Assembly: GCA_964630265.1 (NCBI GenBank) | Contig: CAZVRW010000100.1 | Span: forward strand, 1-7,176 | Direction: 5' to 3' | Length of the DNA stretch: 7,176 nt | Source: CAZBWP01 sp964630265 | Lineage (GTDB): Bacteria; Pseudomonadota; Alphaproteobacteria; Rhodospirillales; Defluviicoccaceae | Shown here: positions 1 to 6,326 of the stretch, piece by piece | Layout of the letters: every line of letters begins with the position of its first letter | How positions within the stretch are numbered: the stretch's first letter is position 1 | Notes under the pieces: generated by a model | The model's database searches: none | What the model saw: the letters and a program-made list of their open reading frames with translations, nothing else | Told to the model about the DNA's origin: nothing | Made by a program: the position numbers and the translations under genes

Positions 1-10
1 ACCACTAGGC

Positions 11-16
11 GGAGGG
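11..16 (+). promoter_or_regulatory. Ribosome binding site of the GH13 glucosidase gene
   Basis: GGAGGG at 11-16 is a good Shine-Dalgarno match. The next in-frame codon at ideal distance (7 nt) is ATC at 24-26, not a standard start. The ATG at 35 is 18 nt away and in a different frame. A TAG at 6-8, in the glucosidase frame, closes that frame upstream, so the start must lie between 9 and 114. Confidence 0.5.
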
Positions 17-23
17 CAGCAAC

Positions 24-1667
24 ATCTCCAAGGCATGCGCAACCGACACGAGCGTAAGAACCGGGGTCGATGGCCCTGCCAACGACTGGTGGCGGGGCGG
101 CATCATCTATCAGGTGTACCCGCGCAGCTTCCGCGACGCCAATGGCGACGGCGTCGGCGATCTGGCGGGTATCCTCGAGAAACTGGATCATATCGCCGCG
201 CTCGGCGTCGACGGCATCTGGCTTTCCCCGTTTTTTCCGTCGCCGATGAAGGACTTCGGCTATGACGTTGCCGACTATTGTGGCGTCGATCCAATGTTCG
301 GGACCCTTGCCGACTTCGACCAGTTGGTCGCGGCGGCGCACGACCGCGGTCTCCGCGTGATCATCGATCAAGTCTATTCCCACAGCTCCGACCGTCATCC
401 CTGGTTCCTCGAAAGCCGGGCAAGTCGGGACAACCCGAAGGCCGATTGGTTCGTGTGGGCTGACCCTAGGGCCGACGGCACACCGCCTAACAACTGGCTA
501 GCCGTATTTGGCGGCCCGGCCTGGGAATGGGACAGTTGTCGCCAGCAATACTACCTGCACAACTTTCTGCCCGAGCAACCGGACCTGAACTTCCACAATC
601 TGGACGTCCAGACCGCCATCCTCGACGTTGCACGCTTCTGGCTGGAGCGCGGCGTTGATGGGTTCCGCGTCGATGTTGCCAACTTCTTCTGTCACGATCG
701 GGCGTTGCGCGACAATCCGCCACGACTACACGCCAATCCGATCAAGCCCTATTGGCTACAGCGCCAGCTCTACAATCGGACGCAGCCGGAGACGCTGGCG
801 TTCGTCGCCCGCTTGCGCGCGCTCATCGATCAGTATCCAAGCGCAATGATGGTCGCCGAGATCGCGAGCGACGATCCCGTTCGGACGATGGTTGCGTACA
901 GCGACGGCCCGGACCGCTATCATACGGCGTATAGCTTCGTCTTCCTGCGACAATCCTCAGGCGCCAAGCACATTCGCGCATCCGTAGAGGCAGCGCTGGC
1001 CGCGTCGGCGACGGCTTGGCCATCATGGGCGTTCAGCAACCACGACGTCGAGCGGGTGGTCAGCCGATGGGGGGACGGCAAAACCGATCGCGCAGCCCTG
1101 GCCAAGCTCCTGATCGCGGTGCTGACCTGCTTGCGCGGCACGGCTTTTCTCTACCAAGGAGAAGAGCTCGGATTGCCTCAGGCGGACGTTCCTCTAGAAG
1201 GCCTCCGCGACCCGGAAGGCATCCGCTTCTGGCCTCTCCACAAGGGACGCGACGGCTGCCGCACCCCCCTGCCCTGGCTTGCCGATGCCACCAACGCCGG
1301 CTTCACAACAGGCGAACCTTGGCTTCCCGTTCCGCCGGAGCATCGGCCATTGGCCGTAGACAGGCAGGAGTCAGACCCGGATTCGGTGCTCGGTTTTACT
1401 CGAAGGTTTCTCGCTTGGCGAAGGAGCCAGCCCCCCCTGATTCACGGCAATATTCGTTTTCTCGACGCAGAAGAGCCGGCGCTGGCGTTCGAGCGGGTGG
1501 CAACTGGTGCCCACACCGTTTGCGTGTTCAATCTGGGCGCCGCCCCGGTCACCGTGGAGTTGGACGCACTGGCTGGCCGCGCTCCACTAAGCGGACACGG
1601 GCTCGCGGGGTCCCTCGACGGCACGCGCGTGGCGCTGCCACCCTACGGCGGTGTTTTCGCAGCATAG
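24..1667 (+). CDS. GH13 alpha-glucosidase (probable GH13_23-like; alpha-1,4 or alpha-1,6)
   Basis: A cytoplasmic glycoside hydrolase that releases glucose from the non-reducing end of short alpha-glucans by a retaining mechanism. Numbered from GTG 114 (517 codons), the GH13 regions are: region I DQVYSH 85-90; region II GFRVDVANF with nucleophile Asp187; region III VAEI with acid/base Glu249; region IV SNHDVER with Asp311. The N-terminal block (WWRGGIIYQVYPRSF) lies partly upstream of GTG 114, so that GTG is internal and cannot be the true start. The frame is open from position 9 but has no ATG, GTG or TTG before 114. ATC 24 is proposed only because it is 7 nt after a good ribosome binding site; it would give 547 residues, normal for the family. 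A small frameshift near 35-80 with use of ATG 35 is the alternative. The 'DNPKADW...GTPPNNW' and 'GIRFWP...GRDGCRTPLPW' blocks fit Gram-negative alpha-glucosidases. There is no signal peptide. Val188 follows the nucleophile, which points to alpha-1,6 activity. The family call is firm; the substrate and start are not. Confidence 0.9.
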   Translation: MSKACATDTSVRTGVDGPANDWWRGGIIYQVYPRSFRDANGDGVGDLAGILEKLDHIAALGVDGIWLSPFFPSPMKDFGYDVADYCGVDPMFGTLADFDQLVAAAHDRGLRVIIDQVYSHSSDRHPWFLESRASRDNPKADWFVWADPRADGTPPNNWLAVFGGPAWEWDSCRQQYYLHNFLPEQPDLNFHNLDVQTAILDVARFWLERGVDGFRVDVANFFCHDRALRDNPPRLHANPIKPYWLQRQLYNRTQPETLAFVARLRALIDQYPSAMMVAEIASDDPVRTMVAYSDGPDRYHTAYSFVFLRQSSGAKHIRASVEAALAASATAWPSWAFSNHDVERVVSRWGDGKTDRAALAKLLIAVLTCLRGTAFLYQGEELGLPQADVPLEGLRDPEGIRFWPLHKGRDGCRTPLPWLADATNAGFTTGEPWLPVPPEHRPLAVDRQESDPDSVLGFTRRFLAWRRSQPPLIHGNIRFLDAEEPALAFERVATGAHTVCVFNLGAAPVTVELDALAGRAPLSGHGLAGSLDGTRVALPPYGGVFAA

Positions 1668-1737
1668 GCCGCCGATTCTGTGATGGTCGGCCGTCGGGGG
1701 CTGATGCGGCTTTCCAGAAAGGCGATCAGGAATCTAG

Positions 1738-1761
1738 TACAGATTGTTTTTTCTGTAACAA
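1738..1761 (+). promoter_or_regulatory. AT-rich interleaved dyad, possible operator or weak terminator
   Basis: Two inverted repeats overlap here: TACAGA (1738-1743) with TCTGTA (1752-1757), and TTGTT (1744-1748 within one base) with AACAA (1757-1761), both with about 8-nt spacers. A run of six T lies in the middle. The site is the most AT-rich patch of a GC-rich window. It could bind a regulator of the downstream two-component genes or help end glucosidase transcription. Function is inference. Confidence 0.25.
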
Positions 1762-1886
1762 ATGCCCGCAGTGTGTGCATTTTTAGGTCGTGTCGTTCCG
1801 CTTCACCCGCCGCACCCTTTTTGGGGTAAACTCATCGAGGAAAATGGTTGCCTCGCACTTGGCTGTGTGATTGGTGATGATTTCGG

Positions 1887-1900
1887 TACGACATGTTGTA
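1887..1900 (+). promoter_or_regulatory. Near-palindrome upstream of the kinase gene
   Basis: TACGACATGTTGTA is a 14-bp dyad with one mismatched pair around an ACATGT core. It ends 28 bp before the proposed -35 box, where an activator could sit. Autoregulation by the FixJ-type regulator encoded downstream is possible but not shown. Confidence 0.25.
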
Positions 1901-1928
1901 GGCGCGGACGCATGCAGTCACCACATCG

Positions 1929-1956
1929 TTGCCCCTCAGCGTGAACGCCTTATCAT
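1929..1956 (+). promoter_or_regulatory. Possible sigma-70-type promoter of the two-component operon
   Basis: TTGCCC (1929-1934) and TATCAT (1951-1956) are separated by 16 bp. The -10 box matches the consensus in five of six bases and the -35 in four. Transcription would begin near 1963, giving a leader of about 85 nt before ATG 2049. That would also exclude the upstream TTG 1929 as a start codon. Confidence 0.3.
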
Positions 1957-2048
1957 ATCATGCCGAAACGCGACAACGCTTCGGTGCGGGTTCGGCCGTG
2001 TCCTGGCAACTCCTTTCCCATCCTCCATCTCCAAGTCTGGCGAGATCC

Positions 2049-3557
2049 ATGGCCGCCGAACATCCTCATCCTCTCGCCCAATGTGACCGTCTAGAGCTGC
2101 AATCCTGGATCGATGCCATGGGTGTCGCCACTTTGGTCGGCGACGTCCTGCCCGACGGCACCGTTCAGATCGTGGCCGCGAACGATCGTTTCTCGATAGA
2201 GGTGGGTACGGCACCGGCCGGCTGTCGTCCCGAGGACATCATCGATGGCCCTGCCGGGCTCGCCCTTGGAGATTTGTTCCGACGTTCTGTCGAAAGTGGC
2301 TGTGATGTTGAGGGCGAGGTCGAGATGTCGGGAGGCATGCGCCCCCGGCGCTGTCGGGTCGCCATCCGCCCGGCGTGCGGCCGCACCGAGCGCGTCGCCC
2401 GATTGGTGGCCGTGATCACTGACCGCTCCGGCGATCAGATCGAACTCGATCGTTACCATCGTGCTTTATCGCAGGTCCGTGCCGCTGGCCGAACCGTGCT
2501 GGACTATCTCGACGTCGCGACCCTGCAGGTCAGTGCCGACGGTGTGCTGCTGCACGTCAATCGACGCGCCGCCGAATGGATCGATCGCGCGCCAGAGACA
2601 CTCATCGGCCGTCGGATCGAGGCGGTGTTCGGCGATGAAACCGGCGTCGCCGCAGCGGGGCTGCTCGACGCGGTGATAACCTCGGGGGTATCACAAACCA
2701 CCGAAGTATCGTGGAACGGCCGGATTCTGCGGATGACTGTCGATCCGTTCCGATCGGCCGACGGAGTGCTGGTGGCGGCGTCAATGGTTGCCCGAGACGT
2801 CACAGCGGAACACGACACGGAATTGGCGGCGACGGACCACTACCGTCAGCTCGTCCGCTGCCAGCGCATTGCCAGTCTCGCACAGTCGACTGCGACTCTT
2901 GCCCATGAGATGGCGCAGCCGCTTGCTGCGGTGGTTGCCTACTGCCGGGGTGCCGCGGCCCGCTTCAACAACGGAACCGTCGGAGATCCCCGGGAACTCG
3001 CAGAAGCTCTCTCCACCGCATGTCGCGAAGCTGAACGGGCCAGCGCCATCCTGCGCTCCATTGAGGGTTTCGTTCGTCCGTCGCCCGGCGCCGACGTCGG
3101 AACCGATTTGGCGTCCGTGGTTTCGGACGTGCGCGATCTGCTGCAGGCGCACCTCGACCGTGCGAATATAACGCTGAGCGTCGACGTTGCTGACAATCTG
3201 CCGCTTCTCGCTGCCGATCCCGTCGAGGTGGCGCAAATTCTGCACAATCTCTTGCGTAACGCGATCGATGCGCTCGACGGGCAGGATGCTGCCCGCATCT
3301 CCATCAGCGCCCGCCGCGACCGGGGCGCCGTCGTCGTCACCGTCGATGATAGCGGCAGCGGGTTTCCGAAGGCACTAAAGGACGATCTGTTTACCCCTTT
3401 TGCCACGACCAAGCCCGACGGCTTGGGAATGGGCCTCGCGATTTGCCGAACCATCGTTGAACGCCATGGCGGGCAAATTGCCGCCAACGATGCGCCAAGC
3501 GGCGGCGCCCGCATTCGCTTCACCCTGCCACTGGAGGAGGTCAGTCGTGTTGCATGA
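2049..3557 (+). CDS. Cytoplasmic two-PAS sensor histidine kinase, FixL-like
   Basis: Sensor kinase expected to autophosphorylate on His and pass the phosphate to the adjacent regulator. From ATG 2049 (502 residues): a PAS-like N-terminal domain at about 13-125; a second PAS at about 135-255 (VSADGVLLHVNRRAAEWI core); a HisKA dimerisation domain with H-box LAHEMAQPLAAV and phospho-acceptor His286; then a HATPase_c domain with N-box NLLRNAIDAL (Asn404), G1 box DDSGSGFP (about 433-440), F-box LFTPFATTK and G2 box GLGMGL (about 458-463). All catalytic boxes look intact. There is no signal peptide or membrane segment, so the signal is probably cytoplasmic. I do not recognise the FixL heme-binding histidine context in either PAS. 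The frame opens earlier (TTG 1929, 542 residues), but the extra 40 residues look non-coding. The 3' end overlaps the regulator gene by 11 nt. The signal is unknown. Confidence 0.9.
   Translation: MAAEHPHPLAQCDRLELQSWIDAMGVATLVGDVLPDGTVQIVAANDRFSIEVGTAPAGCRPEDIIDGPAGLALGDLFRRSVESGCDVEGEVEMSGGMRPRRCRVAIRPACGRTERVARLVAVITDRSGDQIELDRYHRALSQVRAAGRTVLDYLDVATLQVSADGVLLHVNRRAAEWIDRAPETLIGRRIEAVFGDETGVAAAGLLDAVITSGVSQTTEVSWNGRILRMTVDPFRSADGVLVAASMVARDVTAEHDTELAATDHYRQLVRCQRIASLAQSTATLAHEMAQPLAAVVAYCRGAAARFNNGTVGDPRELAEALSTACREAERASAILRSIEGFVRPSPGADVGTDLASVVSDVRDLLQAHLDRANITLSVDVADNLPLLAADPVEVAQILHNLLRNAIDALDGQDAARISISARRDRGAVVVTVDDSGSGFPKALKDDLFTPFATTKPDGLGMGLAICRTIVERHGGQIAANDAPSGGARIRFTLPLEEVSRVA
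3533..3540 (+). promoter_or_regulatory. Strong ribosome binding site inside the kinase 3' end, sets the regulator start
   Basis: GGAGGAGG lies within the last kinase codons and 6 nt before GTG 3547. It decides the regulator start among the in-frame choices (GTG 3547, TTG 3550 and far upstream ATG 3400) and suggests translational coupling with the kinase. Confidence 0.75.
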
Positions 3558-4203
3558 AGATCCTACGGTCTTCATTGTCGATGATCAGGCCGTTATCCGA
3601 AAGTCGCTGTCGTTCCTGATGACGAGCGTGGGGTTACCGGTGGAGACCTTCGAAACCGCTCAGGCGTTTCTGGCGGCGTGCGATCCTGACCGGGGCGGCT
3701 GTGTCCTACTCGATCTCAATATGCCCGGAATGGACGGGATGGCATTACTCGAGCACTTGGCGCTGCGGGGGGACAGCCGCCCTGTGATCGTGGTCACCGG
3801 TCACGGCGACGTGCCGTCGGCGGTCCGTGCCATGAAGGCCGGGGCCATCGACTACGTGCTCAAGCCGTTCCGCCCCGGCGAACTGGTTGAACGGGTACGC
3901 CAAGCCATCGAGCTCGACAAAGAGTGGCGGAGGTGGCGCTCCGACGCGCGTGAGATAGCCGAGCGCATCCGCTCGCTCTCGCCACGGGAACGCGAGGTGC
4001 TCGACTTGGTGGTTGACGGCTGTTCAACGAAGGAGATTGCCGTCCGCCTGGCCGTCAGCCCGAAAACCGTCGAGATCCACCGGCACGGACTGCTGCGCAA
4101 GATGCAGGCGCGCTCCGCCGTCGAATTGACGAAAATGGCAGCGGCGTGCCGCGGCGCCCGACCGAACGTGCCGGGGACCCAACCGCTGCAGCCGCTGTCG
4201 TGA
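3547..4203 (+). CDS. FixJ/NarL-type response regulator with LuxR-type HTH
   Basis: Transcription regulator of 218 residues, the expected partner of the kinase whose gene it overlaps by 11 nt. The receiver domain (about 7-123) has the acidic pair Asp12-Asp13, phospho-acceptor Asp56 in LLDLNMPGMDG, Thr84 in VVTGHGD and Lys106 in LKPF. A linker rich in Arg and Trp leads to a LuxR/GerE helix-turn-helix (about 142-198), with LSPREREVLDLV and the recognition segment VSPKTVEIHRHGLLRKM. The layout matches FixJ, StyR and TodT-like regulators, in which phosphorylation drives dimerisation and promoter activation. GTG 3547 is chosen for its ribosome binding site and because the receiver fold begins directly after it; longer upstream starts would only translate kinase sequence in another frame. 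The C-terminal tail after about residue 198 is short and probably disordered. Target genes cannot be read from the window. Confidence 0.92.
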   Translation: MLHEDPTVFIVDDQAVIRKSLSFLMTSVGLPVETFETAQAFLAACDPDRGGCVLLDLNMPGMDGMALLEHLALRGDSRPVIVVTGHGDVPSAVRAMKAGAIDYVLKPFRPGELVERVRQAIELDKEWRRWRSDAREIAERIRSLSPREREVLDLVVDGCSTKEIAVRLAVSPKTVEIHRHGLLRKMQARSAVELTKMAAACRGARPNVPGTQPLQPLS

Positions 4204-4228
4204 GAAGCCATCCGAAGTCGCCTGCGCT

Positions 4229-4249
4229 GCGCTATTCGCCGGAATAGGC
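4229..4249. terminator. Inverted repeat at the convergent gene ends, possible terminator
   Basis: CTATTC (4232-4237) and GAATAG (4242-4247) pair around a GCCG loop, and two further G-C pairs can form across a one-base bulge. It lies 28 bp after the regulator stop and covers the ctaA stop codon. There is no T-run, so it is at best a weak, bidirectional signal. Confidence 0.25.
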
Positions 4250-5335
4250 CCGCCGAGCCGGTACCGCGCCTCCAGCCAGGTGCCTCGGCACCGTCGAAGC
4301 GGTCTTGAGTTCGAAGACAAGCCAAAGGGCAGCGCTGAGCAGCACGACGCTTCCCGCCTGATGGGCCAGAGCGAGAGGCAATGGCACGACGAGCAAGAGC
4401 GTTGCGATGCCGAGCGATACCTGCATGAGAGCGGCCACGGCGGTAGAATGCGCAGCCCACCGAACGGCCAATTCCGCGCTCGACCTGAGGACGCGCCACC
4501 ACAAGGCCAGAGCCACGGTCACGGTCGTCAGCGCCAGCACCCGATGATTGAACTGCACTGTCGTCCGATCCTCAAAGATGCTCATCCACCATGGTGCCTC
4601 CGCGAACAAGCCTTCGGGCAGCAAAGCCCCGTCCATCAGCGGGAACGTGTTGTAACCGTATCCGGCATCAAGGCCGGCAACGAACGCACCGGAGGCGGCA
4701 GTAAGTACGACGAATCCCAACAACGCGTAGCCATGGAGCAGAGGTACATCGACGACGGCCGACGCCAATCGAGGCCGTAGCAGCCCCAAGGCGATCCAGA
4801 TCAGCGCCGCGTAAATGATGAGCGCCGCGACGAAATGCGCCGCTAAACGGTACTGACTGACGTCGGGACGATCGACCAATCCACTTGCGACCATGTACCA
4901 GCCGAGAGCACCTTGCAGGGCGCCCAGGAAGAAAAGCCCAACAAGCCTCGGCACTAACGTCCGCTCGATCCAGCCGCGCGCTAGAAATACCAGTAACGGT
5001 AAGGCGAAGGCGACCCCGATAAGTCGTCCCCAGAGGCGGTGGATGTACTCAAGCCAGAAGATCCCCTGGAAATCTTCGAGCGTCATGCCGGCATTGACCT
5101 TCTGATACTCAGGAAACTGCCGATATGCCGCAAACGCCGCTTCCCACTCGGCGGTGCTCATCGGCGGCAGCCATCCGGTAACCGGGCGCCACTCAACCAT
5201 CGACAGGCCGGAACCCGTAAGCCGGGTTAAACCGCCGATAGCAATCATCAGAAGCACCATTGCGGCAATGGAAAAAAGCCAGACAGCGAGAACGAAATGG
5301 CGGCGCCGGGGTTCAAATTCGGTAGCGACGATCAT
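4232..5335 (-). CDS. ctaA: Heme A synthase, COX15/CtaA family
   Basis: Integral inner-membrane enzyme that oxidises the C8 methyl group of heme O to a formyl group, giving heme A for aa3-type cytochrome c oxidase. The 367-residue product shows about eight hydrophobic segments (near 14-35, 100-119, 128-150, 162-185, 198-220, 265-281, 293-316 and 320-342). After the first comes the family block GGLTRLTGSGLSMVEWRP. The four conserved histidines expected as heme ligands are visible: His99 (EYIHRLWGR), His167 (RLAAHF), His264 (QFNHR) and His325 (LAHQ). No extracytoplasmic cysteine pair is seen, which fits the alphaproteobacterial/mitochondrial-type group rather than the Bacillus type. ATG 5335 is the natural start; no strong ribosome binding site precedes it. 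The gene is convergent with the response regulator and divergent from cobA. No cox genes are in the window, so it appears to stand apart from an oxidase operon. Confidence 0.95.
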   Translation of the reverse strand: MIVATEFEPRRRHFVLAVWLFSIAAMVLLMIAIGGLTRLTGSGLSMVEWRPVTGWLPPMSTAEWEAAFAAYRQFPEYQKVNAGMTLEDFQGIFWLEYIHRLWGRLIGVAFALPLLVFLARGWIERTLVPRLVGLFFLGALQGALGWYMVASGLVDRPDVSQYRLAAHFVAALIIYAALIWIALGLLRPRLASAVVDVPLLHGYALLGFVVLTAASGAFVAGLDAGYGYNTFPLMDGALLPEGLFAEAPWWMSIFEDRTTVQFNHRVLALTTVTVALALWWRVLRSSAELAVRWAAHSTAVAALMQVSLGIATLLLVVPLPLALAHQAGSVVLLSAALWLVFELKTASTVPRHLAGGAVPARRAYSGE

Positions 5336-5387
5336 GTCGGTGTCAGGGGACTTTCTGGATCAGGAGCCTACAACCGGACTATGGGAG

Positions 5388-5401
5388 TTTCCGCGCGGAA
5401 A
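5388..5401. promoter_or_regulatory. Perfect 14-bp palindrome in the ctaA-cobA divergent region
   Basis: TTTCCGCGCGGAAA is its own reverse complement. It lies 52 bp upstream of the ctaA start and 88 bp upstream of the proposed cobA start. A dimeric repressor or activator serving both tetrapyrrole genes could bind here. The regulator is not identifiable from the sequence. Confidence 0.4.
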
Positions 5402-5456
5402 GCCAAGCGCGACCGTAATCCGCCCCTTGCGCTGGCCCGAAGGCTTCCCTACCACA

Positions 5457-5465
5457 AAGGAGGTG
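5457..5465 (+). promoter_or_regulatory. Orphan Shine-Dalgarno sequence upstream of cobA
   Basis: AAGGAGGTG matches the 16S 3' end over nine bases, yet the nearest in-frame ATG (5490) is 24 nt further on. No ATG, GTG or TTG lies at normal distance in any frame. It may be a ribosome standby site, the remains of a lost start, or chance. Confidence 0.35.
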
Positions 5466-5489
5466 GCCCACACTAACCTAACGGCAGAA

Positions 5490-6296
5490 ATGGGAATGCA
5501 GAACGGTACGAGCCGGATCGGACGCGTTTATATCGTCGGCGCTGGTCCCGGGGATCCTGACCTCTTAACCATCAAAGCGCGGCGACTGTTGGATATCGCC
5601 GACGTGGTGGTCTTCGACAAGCTTGTGTCCGAGCCGATCCTCGACCTGATACCGTCAGGTGTGTCACGCATCTTTGCCGGGAAGGTGGCACGCCGCCACT
5701 ATATGCCGCAGTCCGAGATCAATACCCTGCTCCTGGGTCTCGCGTGCTCGCATCGCTGCGTCGTCCGGCTGAAAGGCGGTGATCCGTTCGTCTTCGGCCG
5801 CGGCGGCGAGGAGGCCGCACACCTTGCCGAACACGGCGTCCACTTCGAGATTGTGCCTGGGGTCACCTCGGCGTCCGGCTGCAGCGCCTATGCCGGCATT
5901 CCGTTGACCCACCGCGACCTCGCACATGGTGTTCACTACGTCACCGGTCACACTAAGGATGACAGCCTGTTGGATCTTGATTGGCCGCGGCTTGCAGACC
6001 CGACAACGACGCTCGTCGTTTATATGGGTCGGACGAGCATCGGGCGGCTGGGCGAACGCCTGATCGCACACGGTCTGCCAGCCGACACGCCGGCCGCGGC
6101 CGTCATCAACGGTACCCGCCCTGATCAACAAACGCTGATCGCGACCGTCGCGACCCTACCGGCCTTGCTCTCGAAACTGGATCTGGTACTGCCAACCTTG
6201 CTGATCATCGGCCGCGTCGTTGCCTTGGCTGGACGTCTCGATTGGTTCAGACTCGAACCTGCCGATGTCACTCGCGGCTCCATGCACGCCGACTGA
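5490..6296 (+). CDS. cobA: Uroporphyrinogen-III C-methyltransferase (SUMT)
   Basis: Cytoplasmic enzyme that uses two S-adenosylmethionine molecules to convert uroporphyrinogen III to precorrin-2, the branch point to siroheme and cobalamin. From ATG 5490 the product has 268 residues, normal for single-domain SUMT. Family motifs are complete: VYIVGAGPGDPDLLT (13-27), RLKGGDPFVFGRGGEE (93-108), PGVTSASGCSAYAGIPLTHR from 123, and LVVYMG further on. There is no N-terminal CysG-type dehydrogenase/ferrochelatase domain, so precorrin-2 must be processed by another gene. ATG 5496 is an alternative start. The frame is open further upstream (to beyond 5154), but that part runs antisense to ctaA and is not credible protein. 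The gene is divergent from ctaA and followed after 30 nt by a truncated dehydratase-like gene, probably in the same transcript. Confidence 0.93.
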   Translation: MGMQNGTSRIGRVYIVGAGPGDPDLLTIKARRLLDIADVVVFDKLVSEPILDLIPSGVSRIFAGKVARRHYMPQSEINTLLLGLACSHRCVVRLKGGDPFVFGRGGEEAAHLAEHGVHFEIVPGVTSASGCSAYAGIPLTHRDLAHGVHYVTGHTKDDSLLDLDWPRLADPTTTLVVYMGRTSIGRLGERLIAHGLPADTPAAAVINGTRPDQQTLIATVATLPALLSKLDLVLPTLLIIGRVVALAGRLDWFRLEPADVTRGSMHAD

Positions 6297-6312
6297 CCGG
6301 CGCCGACCTTTT

Positions 6313-6319
6313 GGGGAGG
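6313..6319 (+). promoter_or_regulatory. Ribosome binding site of the truncated dehydratase-like gene
   Basis: GGGGAGG lies 7 nt before ATG 6327 in the 30-nt gap after cobA. It fixes the start, which also matches the usual N-terminus of the family (MLMTA). Confidence 0.7.
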
Positions 6320-6326
6320 TTCGCAT

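Larger units (their letters stand above)
1668..2048 (+). other. Non-coding leader between glucosidase and kinase genes
   Basis: This 381-bp stretch has no convincing gene. Reading frames that cross it (for example from TTG 1929) show poor codon choice and a Ser/Pro-rich, low-complexity product until 2049. It is richer in A and T than its surroundings around 1733-1765. It holds an AT-rich interleaved dyad, a near-palindrome and a possible promoter, listed separately. No strong GC hairpin with a T-run was found after the glucosidase stop. Confidence 0.6.

Noticed and set aside
1016..1786. 256-codon frame overlapping the glucosidase 3' half
   Set aside because: It is a shadow frame of a GC-rich gene: Arg/Pro/Gly-rich with no domain, while the overlapping frame carries the GH13 motifs.
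1929..2048. 40-residue kinase extension from TTG 1929
   Set aside because: The codon use looks non-coding, the product is Ser/Pro-rich, and the TTG lies inside the proposed promoter.
2939..3523. 194-codon minus-strand frame antisense to the kinase
   Set aside because: It mirrors the HisKA/HATPase codons of the sense gene, and no family is recognisable.
3852..4502. 216-codon minus-strand frame across the regulator and ctaA ends
   Set aside because: It is antisense to the regulator HTH and out of frame with ctaA; its composition is Arg/Ser-rich with no recognisable fold.
5154..5489. N-terminal extension of cobA over ctaA
   Set aside because: SUMT proteins begin just before VYIVGAGPGDP; the extension runs antisense to ctaA and has no family similarity.
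5336..5489. Possible cobalamin riboswitch before cobA
   Set aside because: I could not find a convincing B12-box or the expected conserved core; a covariance-model search would settle it.
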